Origin: Zhihengliuella sp. ISTPL4
GTDB lineage: Bacteria > Actinomycetota > Actinomycetes > Actinomycetales > Microbacteriaceae
NCBI RefSeq assembly: GCF_002848265.1
Contig: NZ_CP025422.1
Coordinates: forward strand, 3,130,727-3,194,726
Direction of reading: 5' to 3'
Length of the DNA stretch: 64,000 nucleotides
The notes under the pieces were generated by a model, which did no database searches, was not told where the DNA came from, and saw only the letters and a program-made list of their open reading frames with translations. The position numbers and the translations under genes are program-made. Of the stretch, positions 8,092-17,055 are shown in pieces; position 1 is the stretch's first letter, and every line of letters begins with the position of its first letter.

Positions 8092-9012
8092 TTAAGATGC
8101 GGGGCGGCTCTGCAGGGCATCGTCGAGCACGGTCGCGGAGTAGGCGATGGCCTGCTCTCCGTCCTCGATGTCCCAGAGCGTGTTCTGGAGAAGTCGCGCC
8201 GCAGTCCACGCGGTCGCGCGGTCCCGGTCGAGCTGGAGCATGTCGGTGAGGATGTCGAATCGGCGGCGGACGATGCGCGCGGCGTCCGTCCTCCTGGGGT
8301 CGCTGCTCCACCCGCTGTCCAGCACGGGCCAGAGATCGAAGCCGGCGTCGCCGATGAGGGGCTCCGGGTCGATCGCCAACCAGGGCTCTCGGTCCGCATG
8401 CAGCACGTTTCCGAAGTGCATGTCCCAGTGCAGGAAGCGATCGCCCGCCTCCGCCGCGACCTCGCCGACCCGGCGCACCCAGCGGTCGAACCGCCGCCGG
8501 TCCTCAGCGGTGAGCGTCCTCCTCGCCTCCGGCGCTCGGTGAAGCATCTGCTGCACGACCGTTCCGAGGAGCGGGAGACCGTCGGGAGGGCGGATGCCGT
8601 GCAGGCGCGCGAGAAGGGCGCCGACGACGCGGGTCGCCTCGTCGTCATCCGTGACGCCCTCCAGACTCCGCTCGGGATCGAGACGCTCCAAGAGCAGTCC
8701 GCCGCGCTCGGCATCGCTCGCGAGCAGCCGCACGATCCCTTCACCGTCCCACTGACCCAGGCCGAGAACGGCCGCGTCGACCTCCGGACCGGGCGGCTGC
8801 ACTTTGAGCGCAGCCGCCTCCCCGTCCGCGCCTCGAACGGGAAGGACGATGCCGGCTTCGCCGGAGCGGATCGGGCCGTCCTGTCGCAGATGCCATCTCT
8901 CTCTGAGATGGTCTGCGGTGGCGAGGAGCATCCGAAGCCGCGAGGCGCGATCGGGATCCGGCGCTCCGGACGCACCGGTCGCCGAGGGGGCCGTCCTGGG
9001 TGTCTGCTCCAC
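8092..9012 (-). CDS. Aminoglycoside/hydroxyurea phosphotransferase family kinase
   Basis: 306 residues, APH(6)-like fold. Lys70 in AALKVQPPG is the likely ATP-anchoring residue. The catalytic loop reads LHWDMHFGNVLHAD, with Asp197 and Asn202. The metal-binding Asp215 sits in LAIDPEPLIGDAGFDLWPVL, which is the variant of the streptomycin 6-kinase/hydroxyurea kinase group. It should transfer phosphate from ATP to a small hydroxylated substrate in the cytosol; resistance cannot be assumed from sequence. GTG start at 9012. No resistance gene or mobile element is nearby, so this looks like a core chromosomal kinase. Confidence 0.85.
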   Translation of the reverse strand: MEQTPRTAPSATGASGAPDPDRASRLRMLLATADHLRERWHLRQDGPIRSGEAGIVLPVRGADGEAAALKVQPPGPEVDAAVLGLGQWDGEGIVRLLASDAERGGLLLERLDPERSLEGVTDDDEATRVVGALLARLHGIRPPDGLPLLGTVVQQMLHRAPEARRTLTAEDRRRFDRWVRRVGEVAAEAGDRFLHWDMHFGNVLHADREPWLAIDPEPLIGDAGFDLWPVLDSGWSSDPRRTDAARIVRRRFDILTDMLQLDRDRATAWTAARLLQNTLWDIEDGEQAIAYSATVLDDALQSRPAS

Positions 9013-9057
9013 GCCGACAGTCCACCACAGCCCGCGGCGCGCGCGGAGGGGCCGATG

Positions 9058-10611
9058 TCACGGCGCGCCGACAGCGCCCTCGAGGGTCTCGACGACGATC
9101 TCGCCCGCGGTGTGCCGGCGGCTGCTGCGGAGAAAGAGAGCGGCGAGGATCGCGACGGCCGCAGTGACGCCCGCGCCGACGAGCATCGCCGCGTGCAGGC
9201 CGGACAGGAAGGCGTCCTGCGCCACGCCCACCTCCTCGGCGCTGAGCCCGGCCGGCACGATTCCCTGGGCCAGGGCGTCGTTCTGGGCGGGCGACAGGCC
9301 GAGCAGCGCCCCGCCGCGGGTGCTGCCTGCTGCAACGACGGCGGCGAACACCGCGGTTCCGAGGGCCCCGCCGAGCTGGAGCATGGTGGCCTGGAAGCCG
9401 CCGGCCACGCCGGCGAGATGCACGGGCGCACTGCCGACCACGGCGTCCGCGCCCGCCGTCATGGTCAGCCCGACGCCGAGCGCCAGTGTCACGAAGGGGA
9501 CGGCCATGGCGATGTACGGCGTCTCGACACCCGTGGGGGTGAGCGCCGCCAGCGAGAGCGCGACGAGGGCGAGCCCGATCGTCATCGTCACGCGGATGCC
9601 GAGGCGACTGACGAGCACCGCCCCGAGGGGGGAGGCGACGATGGACACGGCGGACAGCGGCAGGAGCATGACCCCGGCCATCACGCCCTCGACGCCGCGG
9701 AGGTTCAACAGGAACAGACTCAGGAAGAACGTCACCCCGAGCAGGGCGAAGAAGTTCGCGGCGACGGCGAGGCCGCCGATCGAGAAGCCGGGCTCGCGGA
9801 AGAGCGTCATCGGCAGCAGCGGGTGGGAGCTGCGGTGCTCGACGAGCACGAAGACGACGAGGACGGCCACGGCCCCCGCGAGAACGAGCACGGTCCGCAG
9901 ATCCCCCCACCCCCACTCCTCGGACTGCACGATCGCGAGCACCAGTCCGGCGAGGCCGATGGCGAGCAGGATCAGTCCCGGCACGTCGAAGCGCACGCGC
10001 GCGCTTCCGGCGGTCGACTCCCTCACGACGAGCGCGGCGAAGACCACGGTCAGCAGGGCGATGGGTGCGTTGATGAAGAAGATCGACTCCCAGCCGAGGG
10101 TGGCCACGAGAGCCCCGCCGACGATGGGGCCCGCGGCGATCGCCACCGAGGACACGCCGCCCCAGATCCCCACGGCCATGCCGAACTTCTCCCGGGGGAA
10201 CGTCGCCCGCAGGATCGACAGCGTCTGCGGCATGAGCAGCGCCGCACTCACGCCCTGCAGTGCACGGAACACGATGACGCCGACCGCACTGCCGATGAGG
10301 CCGATTGCGACCGACGTGAGCGCGAAGGCGACGACGGCGATGATGTAGACGCGCCGGCGGCCGAAACGGTCGCCGAGGGTGCCGCCGAGGATGAGGCAGA
10401 CGGCGAGTCCGAGCAGATAGGCGTGGGTGACCCACTGCAGCTCGGTGAACGTCGTCCCCAGCGACGCCGCGATCGCGGGGTTCGCGATCGAGACGACGGT
10501 GGCGTCGAGACCCACCATGAAGAGGCCGAGCGAGACGGCGATGAGAGTGGCGATCGGGTGTCCGCGCAGGCCGCGCCGCGCGCCTGCGGTGGGAGAGGGG
10601 GTCGAGGTCAT
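9058..10611 (-). CDS. DHA2-family (14-TM) multidrug MFS transporter
   Basis: 517 residues with 14 predicted helices. It carries the MFS motif A between helices 2 and 3 (GGTLGDRFGRRR), DATVVSIANPAIAASLG in helix 1 (the DHA2 motif D1 form) and GPIVGGALVATLGWESIFFINAPI, the drug-antiporter motif C in helix 5. It should export hydrophobic drugs or metabolites by proton antiport at the plasma membrane. I used the ATG at 10611; an upstream extension would be unlike the family. The divergent MarR gene at 10779 and the 20-bp dyad between them indicate MarR repression. Confidence 0.92.
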   Translation of the reverse strand: MTSTPSPTAGARRGLRGHPIATLIAVSLGLFMVGLDATVVSIANPAIAASLGTTFTELQWVTHAYLLGLAVCLILGGTLGDRFGRRRVYIIAVVAFALTSVAIGLIGSAVGVIVFRALQGVSAALLMPQTLSILRATFPREKFGMAVGIWGGVSSVAIAAGPIVGGALVATLGWESIFFINAPIALLTVVFAALVVRESTAGSARVRFDVPGLILLAIGLAGLVLAIVQSEEWGWGDLRTVLVLAGAVAVLVVFVLVEHRSSHPLLPMTLFREPGFSIGGLAVAANFFALLGVTFFLSLFLLNLRGVEGVMAGVMLLPLSAVSIVASPLGAVLVSRLGIRVTMTIGLALVALSLAALTPTGVETPYIAMAVPFVTLALGVGLTMTAGADAVVGSAPVHLAGVAGGFQATMLQLGGALGTAVFAAVVAAGSTRGGALLGLSPAQNDALAQGIVPAGLSAEEVGVAQDAFLSGLHAAMLVGAGVTAAVAILAALFLRSSRRHTAGEIVVETLEGAVGAP

Positions 10612-10757
10612 GGCAGTGCTTTCGTCGTGTCGGGATCGGGGGCGCGACGAGCACAGGGCTTCGCGAGGTGCGCCGTCGGATGCCCGGAGGACCTGGGTGG
10701 CAGCGACGACGGCTACACGAGCGTGGTCGGCCCTCGTGCCGGTCACGCTCCCTCAGA

Positions 10758-10777
10758 AGCGTATGAAACAATACACT
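10758..10777. promoter_or_regulatory. Putative MarR operator
   Basis: Inverted repeat AGcGTAT (10758-10764) and ATACaCT (10771-10777), with a six-base centre, lies directly upstream of the MarR start codon in the divergent MFS/MarR intergenic region. The dyad size matches typical MarR sites. Occupancy would block transcription of both genes (inference). Confidence 0.55.
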
Positions 10778-10778
10778 T

Positions 10779-11228
10779 GTGACGACCGAAGCGCCAATCG
10801 ACCAAGCGGAACTCCAGCGGTTCGCCGATGCGGTGATCTCCATCGCGCATCGGATCGAGCCCCGGACGCTCGCCCTGCCGGACTCCCCGCGTCTGACGCC
10901 GAGAGACATCGAGGTCTTGCACGAGATCGCCGTCCGTCCCGCCAGCACGGCCACGGAGATCGCCCGGGGCCTCGGTCTCCAGAGAAGCAACGTGAGCGCC
11001 ACACTGCACGCGTTGAGGCGCGCCGGGCTCGTCACCCCGGGCGAGCGAACGGGTGGCGGGCGAGGAGTGGGGTTCGTCCTGACGACACGCGCTGAGAGCG
11101 ATGTCGCTCGCGTCCGCGCTCATCGGGCAGACAGGCTGGGAACCGTCCCGGCCGAGGTGCTGAGGCGGGCGCTGTCGGCGACGCAGGCGCTGGTCGACGT
11201 GAGCGGCCAGGTCGACCTCCCGGAGTGA
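10779..11228 (+). CDS. MarR-family transcriptional regulator
   Basis: 149 residues with the MarR winged helix. LTPRDIEVLHEIAVRPASTATEIARGLGLQRSNVSATLHALRRAGLV forms the helix-turn-helix (about residues 39-85), followed by the wing GERTGGGRGVGFVLTTR. It is divergent from the DHA2 exporter and is likely a repressor that releases DNA on binding an exporter substrate. GTG start at 10779; a Shine-Dalgarno sequence is absent. It converges with the heparinase-like gene, leaving only 21 bases between stops. Confidence 0.9.
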   Translation: MTTEAPIDQAELQRFADAVISIAHRIEPRTLALPDSPRLTPRDIEVLHEIAVRPASTATEIARGLGLQRSNVSATLHALRRAGLVTPGERTGGGRGVGFVLTTRAESDVARVRAHRADRLGTVPAEVLRRALSATQALVDVSGQVDLPE

Positions 11229-11249
11229 GGTTCGGGCGGCGCAGCGTGC

Positions 11250-13148
11250 TCAGCGGGGCCGGGCGTCCACGAGGACGGACGCGCCGAGCACCCCGGGCAT
11301 CGGCCGCACGATCACGCGGGCGATCTCCTCGCCCCACACCGCGCGGAGCAGGGGGTCGTCGAGTCGGATGGTGTCCACCGTCGTGCGCGCCGACGGATCG
11401 ACGGACAGCACGGCGCGCACGTCATCGCCGTCCGGGGCGCGGAGGCCGAACTCGCCCTCGCCGCGGAGCACCGGCACGCGCGCGAGCATCAGCACCAGTT
11501 CGATCTCGCGCGGTTTCAGAGCCTGGGGCCAGGCATCGGTGACGCGGATCGCCGAAGTCCCGATTCGTTCGAAGCGTCGGATCCAGGACGTCACTCCGGC
11601 GTCCGGCGGGTAGGCGGGTGCCAGGTCGATGGTGAACGCCCAGCCGTTCTCCTCACGTTCATCCGAGAGGACCGTCGCACCGAACTCCGCTCCCGGCGGC
11701 TGCTCGACGCCGTTGATCCTTGGGACGCTGTGGAACCCGGAGGTCGTGAACCACTGGTTGTAACGGGCGGCGGTGAAGCTCGAGGCGGTGTACACGCCGG
11801 AGCCGACGTCGATCAGCAGTGGGGCGCCGTCCGCAGCGACGACGAAGCTGCCGACGTCGTTGTGGTTGTGCGGCTCGCCGTTGTGCCCGCCTTTCGCGAC
11901 CAGGCGAAGGGGGCCGGAGGCGGCGGCGAAGACCTGGGACTCCGGCAGCAGCACCGGGGCGGGCGCGGACGGCGGCGAAGCGGGCGCGTCGCGCCAGCTC
12001 TCGTCGAGGAGGGCGAGGAGTGCGCGGCCGAGGGGGAGCGGAAGCTCGACGGCCGGGCCGGCGCCCCGGGTCTCCCGCGCGAAGCGCGCCACAGCGGAGT
12101 CCCCCGTCCGCTGCCCGAAGCGCCACAGGAGCTCGCCGGGATGACGATCCTTCATCGAGCCCCCGCCCGCACGGGGGCGCCGTGCGGATCCGTCGCCGAA
12201 CACGGCGCTCCAGCCGTCGGGGCCCAGGGCGACGACCATCGGATACCGCGCAAGCGCGCGCAGCAGCGGATGCCGGAAGACGGCGTCTGCGCCGGTCGGC
12301 GCGTACCAGCCGAGCATCTCGACGGCCTCGAAGAGGCGGGCCGCGGACTGCCACCAGTACATCACCCCCTCCGTGCATCCTCCGTCCTGAGGGACTCCGG
12401 CGAGGTACGGGTCCAGACTGCGGATCGCTGTGCGGAGGATCGCCGCCCTTCGTGCCGGGTCGACGTCGACGAGGGAGACGCAGGCCAGGACGTTGGACAC
12501 GACCCACGGGTTCCAGTTGCTCGGCAGGGCGAACCAGTGGTAGCGGGGCGCGTCCTGCTCGAAGGGTGTCAGAACCCGGATGTCGATCTCGCTCGCGATC
12601 CGCCCGGTGAGCTCGACGGGGAGGGTGTGCCGGTGAAGCGTCAGGAGCCAGGCGAGCAGGGCGGCGGATTCTGCGGCGAAGAGGTCGAGCACGGGCCGCG
12701 CAGGATCGGGTTCCGGCTGCAGCGTGCCGCCGGGAGGGGCATTGTGCGCGGGAACGCACCAGGTCGGCTCGTCCAGCACGAGCCGGAGCCCGTCGATCAT
12801 CGCCTCGGCACAGCGTTCTCCGAAAAGGGTCCCCGCCTCCGTGGCCGCGGCGAGGGCGAGCGTGGAGAGTCGCCGCCGCCGCTCGAAGTAGGGCGTCTCG
12901 AACGTGGTCCTGGTGCCGGAGCGGAAGAAGGCGTCCCACGCGTCGCGGGGCAGGTCCGGCCAGGCGGCTCGCAGCACCGCTTCGGCCTCCACGCGCACGC
13001 CGGAGCGGCTGGCAGCGTCGATCCGGTCCCACGCGACGGCGCCCACCGGCGGCACGGGCGGAACAGGTCGATCCACCGACCTCGTGGTCAAGAGCGTCTC
13101 GAACGCCGTCTCCAGGGTTCCGGTCGTCTTCGTCGTCGCTGCAGGCAC
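11250..13148 (-). CDS. Heparinase II/III-family polysaccharide lyase-like protein
   Basis: 632 residues. An N-terminal alpha/alpha toroid (about 60-360, Trp-rich, with RYHWFALPSNWNPWVVSNVLA and GCTEGVMYWWQSAARLFEA) precedes the C-terminal heparinase II/III beta-sandwich, marked by GGHNGEPHNHNDVGSFVV near residue 425. This HNHND segment holds the catalytic and metal-contacting residues of the family. No signal peptide is seen, so it may act on imported oligouronides in the cytosol. No uronate transport or catabolic genes are adjacent, which is unusual. The GTG start at 13148 is preceded by TACGGT (13156-13161) at seven bases, suggesting a leaderless mRNA. Confidence 0.85.
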   Translation of the reverse strand: MPAATTKTTGTLETAFETLLTTRSVDRPVPPVPPVGAVAWDRIDAASRSGVRVEAEAVLRAAWPDLPRDAWDAFFRSGTRTTFETPYFERRRRLSTLALAAATEAGTLFGERCAEAMIDGLRLVLDEPTWCVPAHNAPPGGTLQPEPDPARPVLDLFAAESAALLAWLLTLHRHTLPVELTGRIASEIDIRVLTPFEQDAPRYHWFALPSNWNPWVVSNVLACVSLVDVDPARRAAILRTAIRSLDPYLAGVPQDGGCTEGVMYWWQSAARLFEAVEMLGWYAPTGADAVFRHPLLRALARYPMVVALGPDGWSAVFGDGSARRPRAGGGSMKDRHPGELLWRFGQRTGDSAVARFARETRGAGPAVELPLPLGRALLALLDESWRDAPASPPSAPAPVLLPESQVFAAASGPLRLVAKGGHNGEPHNHNDVGSFVVAADGAPLLIDVGSGVYTASSFTAARYNQWFTTSGFHSVPRINGVEQPPGAEFGATVLSDEREENGWAFTIDLAPAYPPDAGVTSWIRRFERIGTSAIRVTDAWPQALKPREIELVLMLARVPVLRGEGEFGLRAPDGDDVRAVLSVDPSARTTVDTIRLDDPLLRAVWGEEIARVIVRPMPGVLGASVLVDARPR

Positions 13149-13194
13149 GATCCCGACCGTAGCGGGGGCGCCCGGCGGAGGAGCTATCCCGTGA

Positions 13195-14181
13195 TCAAAC
13201 GATCGCGCTCGGTCGGATCTCCTCCTGTCGCGTCAGCTGGTCGGCGAGTTCCGGCACGAGCACGAGGACCACGTCGACGAGCTTCCAGTCCAGGTCCTGG
13301 CACTCCTGCCGTGCGCGGTCGAGTTCGGCCAGGGATGGCAGGGCATCATCGACGGGCACGATGAACGCTTCGACGTGGAAGAACTGTCCCTGGTCCCTCG
13401 TCCGCACGGCGACATCACGCACCCAGGGCAGGGTCCGGAGGTGGTCGAGCACGGCGTGGGAATCGGGGTGGGGCTGCTCGTCGTCGAACGTCGTCGCGCG
13501 GGTGTCCATGAGGTCGGTGATCGCGGCGCGGGTGTTGCGCCACCCGTCCCAGAGGATGCTGCCGGCGATGAAGGTCGCGGCTGCCGCGTCCGCCCACCAC
13601 AGGCCCAGTCCGATGCCGCCGACGCCCACGATCGAGCCGGCCGCGGTCATCCAGTCCGCCTTGTTCATGTCCGCATCGGCATAGAGGACCTTGTTGTGCA
13701 GATCCTTCGCGAGGCGCATCTTCACGCGGCCGAAGTAGATCGGCAGCGGGATGGTCAGCGCCATCATGCCCATCATCAGCCACCCCGACCAGATCACGTG
13801 CCCGAACACCTGCACGGAGCCGATCGGAGGCCGATCCCCGCTCACCAGCCCGATGACGGAATCGACCAGGAGAAACGCGCCCATGGTGAACAGGGCGACG
13901 CCGGCCACGAGGTGGGCCACGCCGACCGAGCGGAAGAACCCGTACGGGTACTTCGCGGTCGCCGGCTTCGCGATGATGCGGACCGCCAGGAGGAAGGCGA
14001 TCGGCGGCGCAAGGGAGAGCAGGTCCTCGATCCACGCGGCCTTCATCGCCTGGGAGTTGCCCATCACGAGGTACACGCCGGTGATCGCCACGGCGAGGAA
14101 CGCGAGCGTGAACCACTCGAAGCGGATCGCCCGGCGCAGCGTGTCCTGCTGCGCGGAGGGGAGGGCGGGATGGCTTCTCAT
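13195..14181 (-). CDS. Cation diffusion facilitator family transporter
   Basis: 328 residues. About six helices occupy residues 23-215 and a cytosolic C-terminal domain about 230-310 (VRDVAVRTRDQGQFFHVEAFI). The transport-site helices carry acidic residues in WIEDLLSLAPP (about 50-60) and ADADMNKADWMT (168-179). These replace the HxxxD pattern of zinc exporters, so metal preference (Mn, Fe or other) is open. It is predicted to export a divalent cation by proton antiport. The start codon overlaps the stop of the upstream lipoprotein gene (ATGA, 14178-14181), a sign of translational coupling. Confidence 0.88.
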   Translation of the reverse strand: MRSHPALPSAQQDTLRRAIRFEWFTLAFLAVAITGVYLVMGNSQAMKAAWIEDLLSLAPPIAFLLAVRIIAKPATAKYPYGFFRSVGVAHLVAGVALFTMGAFLLVDSVIGLVSGDRPPIGSVQVFGHVIWSGWLMMGMMALTIPLPIYFGRVKMRLAKDLHNKVLYADADMNKADWMTAAGSIVGVGGIGLGLWWADAAAATFIAGSILWDGWRNTRAAITDLMDTRATTFDDEQPHPDSHAVLDHLRTLPWVRDVAVRTRDQGQFFHVEAFIVPVDDALPSLAELDRARQECQDLDWKLVDVVLVLVPELADQLTRQEEIRPSAIV

Positions 14182-14669
14182 CGGGCGTCTCCTCGCTCGA
14201 GCAGGAAGGTCTCGAGGGTCGTGAGGAATCGGTTCTCCCCCAGGACCGTGAGCATCACGTGCTTCTTCGTCTCGCCGGCGGTCGACGCGTCGTCGAAGGG
14301 GACGGTCATCGCCGCTTTGTCGACCCAGGGGGTGTCGTCGGTGAACCCGCCGATCGCCAGGTCGAGCGCATGGTCGTGCAGCCGATCCGCCAGGTTCGCC
14401 TCACTGTCGACGGTCCAGACGACAGTGGCGTCAAGCGTCTCGGCGAACTCCTCGACGAGGCGCACTTCCTCGCCGGTGGGACCCGAGGGATCGGTGGTGT
14501 CCGTCCACGGGGGATTGTGCGTGATACCGACCCGGATCTCGCCGTCCTGGACGCGGTCGACCGTGCCGTCGACATCGGCGGGGATTGCTCCGCACCCGGC
14601 AAGCGCGGCGATGATCGCCACGCTTCCGGCGACGCTGGCCGATGCCCTCCGGCGGTGACGCTTCCACAT
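14178..14669 (-). CDS. Short lipoprotein resembling one lobe of a family-3 solute-binding protein
   Basis: 163 residues. A signal peptide with lipobox LAGC at about residues 22-25 makes it an extracytoplasmic lipoprotein. The mature part begins GEIRVGITHNPPWTD and continues EEVRLVEEFAETLDATVVWT, with LDLAIGGFTDDTPWVDKAAMTVPF, the N-terminal lobe pattern of amino-acid-binding family 3. Normal members have about 230 further-folding residues; here the second lobe is missing. It overlaps the CDF transporter start by four bases. No ABC transporter genes are adjacent, so it probably serves the CDF protein rather than an importer (inference). Confidence 0.78.
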   Translation of the reverse strand: MWKRHRRRASASVAGSVAIIAALAGCGAIPADVDGTVDRVQDGEIRVGITHNPPWTDTTDPSGPTGEEVRLVEEFAETLDATVVWTVDSEANLADRLHDHALDLAIGGFTDDTPWVDKAAMTVPFDDASTAGETKKHVMLTVLGENRFLTTLETFLLERGDAR

Positions 14670-14696
14670 GGCTTCGATTGCTCCTCGCAGAGAAAA

Positions 14697-14720
14697 GACG
14701 CGCCGCACAGGCGGCGCGTC
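14697..14720 (-). terminator. Intrinsic terminator or attenuator hairpin
   Basis: On the minus strand a perfect 10-bp stem (14711-14720 with 14697-14706) and four-base loop are followed by TTTTCTCT. It lies 66 bases after the stop of the YheO-like regulator and only 27 bases before the lipoprotein start. It therefore either ends the regulator transcript or acts as an attenuator in the leader of the lipoprotein-CDF operon. Confidence 0.75.
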
Positions 14721-14786
14721 GGGTCATGGTCTTCACCATAGCCCCGGCCTGGCGGAAAGCAATTCCCGGGCAGCGCGTCGCCGACT

Positions 14787-15509
14787 TCAGCGGGCGCGTG
14801 CTTCCTCGAGGTAGTTGTAGGCGGTCACGCGGGAGATGCCGAGCCTCTTCGCGATCGCCTCCACGGACTTCCGCATCTGCGTCGCGCCCCGCTGGTCCAG
14901 GCGCTCCAGGACGCTGATCTTGTCGTCGCGCGACATCGCCTCGACAGGCCGTCCGATATCGCGGATCGCCTCGGTGATCATCGCATCCATCACGGAGACG
15001 AGGTCGGTCCCGAAGTGCTCCCTCGGCGCCATCTCCGCTGCGGTGGCCGGCAGGAGGGCGTCCAAGATGTTGCGAGCCTGACGCAAAGGGCTGACGTCGA
15101 CGTTGATGCAGAGCGAGGCGATGATGTCGCCTTCGCGGTTGTGGAAGTAGATCGACGAGCAGCGGAGCTCACGGCCGTCGCTCGTGTGGGCCGTGTAGCC
15201 GAAGGCGTCGTGGTTCTTCTGGCGGTCCCGGAGCACGTCGAGTCCGAGCGACGTGGAGGGGCCGCCGACCGCTCGACCGGTGACGTGGCCGTTCTCGATC
15301 GCGACGATCGTGTGACCGAGGTCCACATCGCTCCCGTCGAGGTTGTGGAGCACGACCTCGACGGAGGGTCCCGCCGCGGCGGCGAGCGCGGGAAGCAAAG
15401 GGCGGTACAGCTGCAGCACCTCCTCCGCGCTCTCGTAGGTCTCGCGCATGGACGACAGCGGAAGCGACGGGGCGGCTCCTTCGCCGACCGGCAGTGGGGA
15501 CACGGGCAT
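14787..15509 (-). CDS. YheO/DauR-like regulator (PAS domain plus HTH)
   Basis: 240 residues. A YheO-like PAS domain (about 25-140; VEVVLHNLDGSDVDLGHTIV, then CSSIYFHNREGDIIASLCINVD) is followed by a C-terminal helix-turn-helix (about 195-238; MRKSVEAIAKRLGISRVTAYNYLEEAR). In characterised relatives such as DauR the protein represses an amino-acid utilisation operon. Here the divergent MHS permease at 15640 is the evident target. The ATG at 15509 has GAGGT close upstream. The substrate sensed is not predictable. Confidence 0.86.
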   Translation of the reverse strand: MPVSPLPVGEGAAPSLPLSSMRETYESAEEVLQLYRPLLPALAAAAGPSVEVVLHNLDGSDVDLGHTIVAIENGHVTGRAVGGPSTSLGLDVLRDRQKNHDAFGYTAHTSDGRELRCSSIYFHNREGDIIASLCINVDVSPLRQARNILDALLPATAAEMAPREHFGTDLVSVMDAMITEAIRDIGRPVEAMSRDDKISVLERLDQRGATQMRKSVEAIAKRLGISRVTAYNYLEEARAR

Positions 15510-15639
15510 ACACCTCAGATGAACAAAAAATACGAGTGATGGACAGATTGTCTCTGCCCCTGTTAGTTTATCGACGCCGAGGACGGCGGTCGAGGGGCGA
15601 TCGCGGCTCGGCACCGACTCATCTGGCAAGGAGGCTGGG

Positions 15640-17037
15640 ATGACTACGACGGCGCGGGGCAGGCTCACACCGAAGCAGCGCAAGACGGTCGCGGGCGGCG
15701 CGATCGGCACCATCATCGAGTACTACGACTACTACCTGTACGGTCTGGCCGCCGCAGCGGTCTTCCCGGCCGTCTTCTTCTCCTCGAACGACCCCCTCGT
15801 CGCGCAGCTGTCGTCATTCGCGACGTTCGCGGTCGGGTTCTTCCTCCGTCCGCTCGGCGGGATCATCTGGGGGATCGTGGGCGACCGGGTCGGCCGCAAG
15901 GTCGTGCTGATGAGCACCGTGGTCGGCATGGGCGTCGCCACGACCGGGATCGGACTCATCCCGTCGGATCAGGCGATCGGGATCGCGGCGCCGCTGCTCC
16001 TGCTCCTGTGCCGGCTCCTGCAGGGCTTCTTCGTCGGCGGGGAGATGGGGGGAGCGGCGACCATGGTGGTCGAGGCGGCTCCCACCGGCAAGCGCGGGCT
16101 CTACGGCGCCTTCCTCATCAGCGGTGCCGGGATCGCCAACGTCTTCTCCGGTGGTCTGATGGCGGCGCTGGGCGCCACGGACGACTCGTGGTTCCTGCAG
16201 TGGGGCTGGCGCATCCCGTTCGTGCTCTCGATCGTCCTGGCCATCGCCGCCGTGCTGCTGCGGCGCCAGCTCGAGGAATCGGACGCCTTCACCGAGACGC
16301 AGACGCTGCAGCTCGCCCTGGTCGGCAAGAAGGTCAACCCTCTCGTCGAGGCGTTCCGGCACCCGAAGAACGCGATCATGGGCGTCCTCATCGGCCTCCC
16401 CCAGTCGATCGCCGGGTACGTCGTGCTCACTTACGGTCTGGCGTTCATGGTCTCGAACGAGGAGCTGCCGGCCTGGATGGGTTTCGCCGGGACGATGATG
16501 GTCGGCCTCCTGCAGATCGTGGTGGCTCCGCTGTGGGGCGCGATCTCCGACCGGATCGGACGCCGCACGGTGTACATCATCGGCTGCCTCGGATTCGCGG
16601 CGATGGTCTATCCCGCGTTCATGATGTTCAGCACGGGCAACATGTGGTTGATCTGGCTGGGGCAGATCCTGGGCTTCGTCGTCTTCGGGGTCGCGATGCA
16701 GGCCACCCTGGCGACGATGCTCGCCGAGATGTTCGATCCCGAGGCGCGCACCACCGGCGTGAACATCGGCTATCAGATCTCCAACACCCTCGGCGGCGGT
16801 CTCGCGCCGCTGATCTGCACGGCTCTGGTGGCGGCGGCCGGCGGCGCCTTCTGGCCGGTCGTCGTCTACTCCGCGGTCATCGCCGTGATCGGTGTGATCG
16901 CCACTCTGGTGGCGTCGATCATTCCCGACGTCGAAGGGGCTGGTCGTCTGCACGCGCTGGCAGGGACGCCGTCCGCGGCGGAGGTCGCGCTGGACGGCGG
17001 TTCGGCGGCAACGGCCGAGAAGGCGTCGAGGGGATAG
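15640..17037 (+). CDS. MHS-family MFS permease
   Basis: 465 residues, 12 helices. The N-terminus has the metabolite:H+ symporter signature GTIIEYYDYYLYGLAAA. Motif A is GIVGDRVGRKVVL and its repeat in the second half is GAISDRIGRRTVYI; GGEMGGAATMVVE is also typical. The MHS family imports dicarboxylates, shikimate, betaine or aromatic acids by proton symport at the plasma membrane. A strong ribosome site (AAGGAGG) precedes ATG 15640. Divergence from the YheO/DauR-like gene suggests induction by its own substrate. Confidence 0.9.
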   Translation: MTTTARGRLTPKQRKTVAGGAIGTIIEYYDYYLYGLAAAAVFPAVFFSSNDPLVAQLSSFATFAVGFFLRPLGGIIWGIVGDRVGRKVVLMSTVVGMGVATTGIGLIPSDQAIGIAAPLLLLLCRLLQGFFVGGEMGGAATMVVEAAPTGKRGLYGAFLISGAGIANVFSGGLMAALGATDDSWFLQWGWRIPFVLSIVLAIAAVLLRRQLEESDAFTETQTLQLALVGKKVNPLVEAFRHPKNAIMGVLIGLPQSIAGYVVLTYGLAFMVSNEELPAWMGFAGTMMVGLLQIVVAPLWGAISDRIGRRTVYIIGCLGFAAMVYPAFMMFSTGNMWLIWLGQILGFVVFGVAMQATLATMLAEMFDPEARTTGVNIGYQISNTLGGGLAPLICTALVAAAGGAFWPVVVYSAVIAVIGVIATLVASIIPDVEGAGRLHALAGTPSAAEVALDGGSAATAEKASRG

Positions 17038-17055
17038 ACCCCGGCACGCAGCGAG

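Noticed and set aside
7498..10782. A 1094-codon open frame on the plus strand
   Set aside because: It runs antisense to the phosphotransferase and DHA2 exporter genes, whose proteins have clear family motifs. Its own translation is Arg/Glu/Asp/His-rich with no domain, as expected for the opposite strand of GC-rich genes.
11250..13148. Heparinase-like gene as part of a polysaccharide utilisation locus
   Set aside because: No transporter, regulator or uronate catabolic gene is adjacent, so only the single gene is supported.
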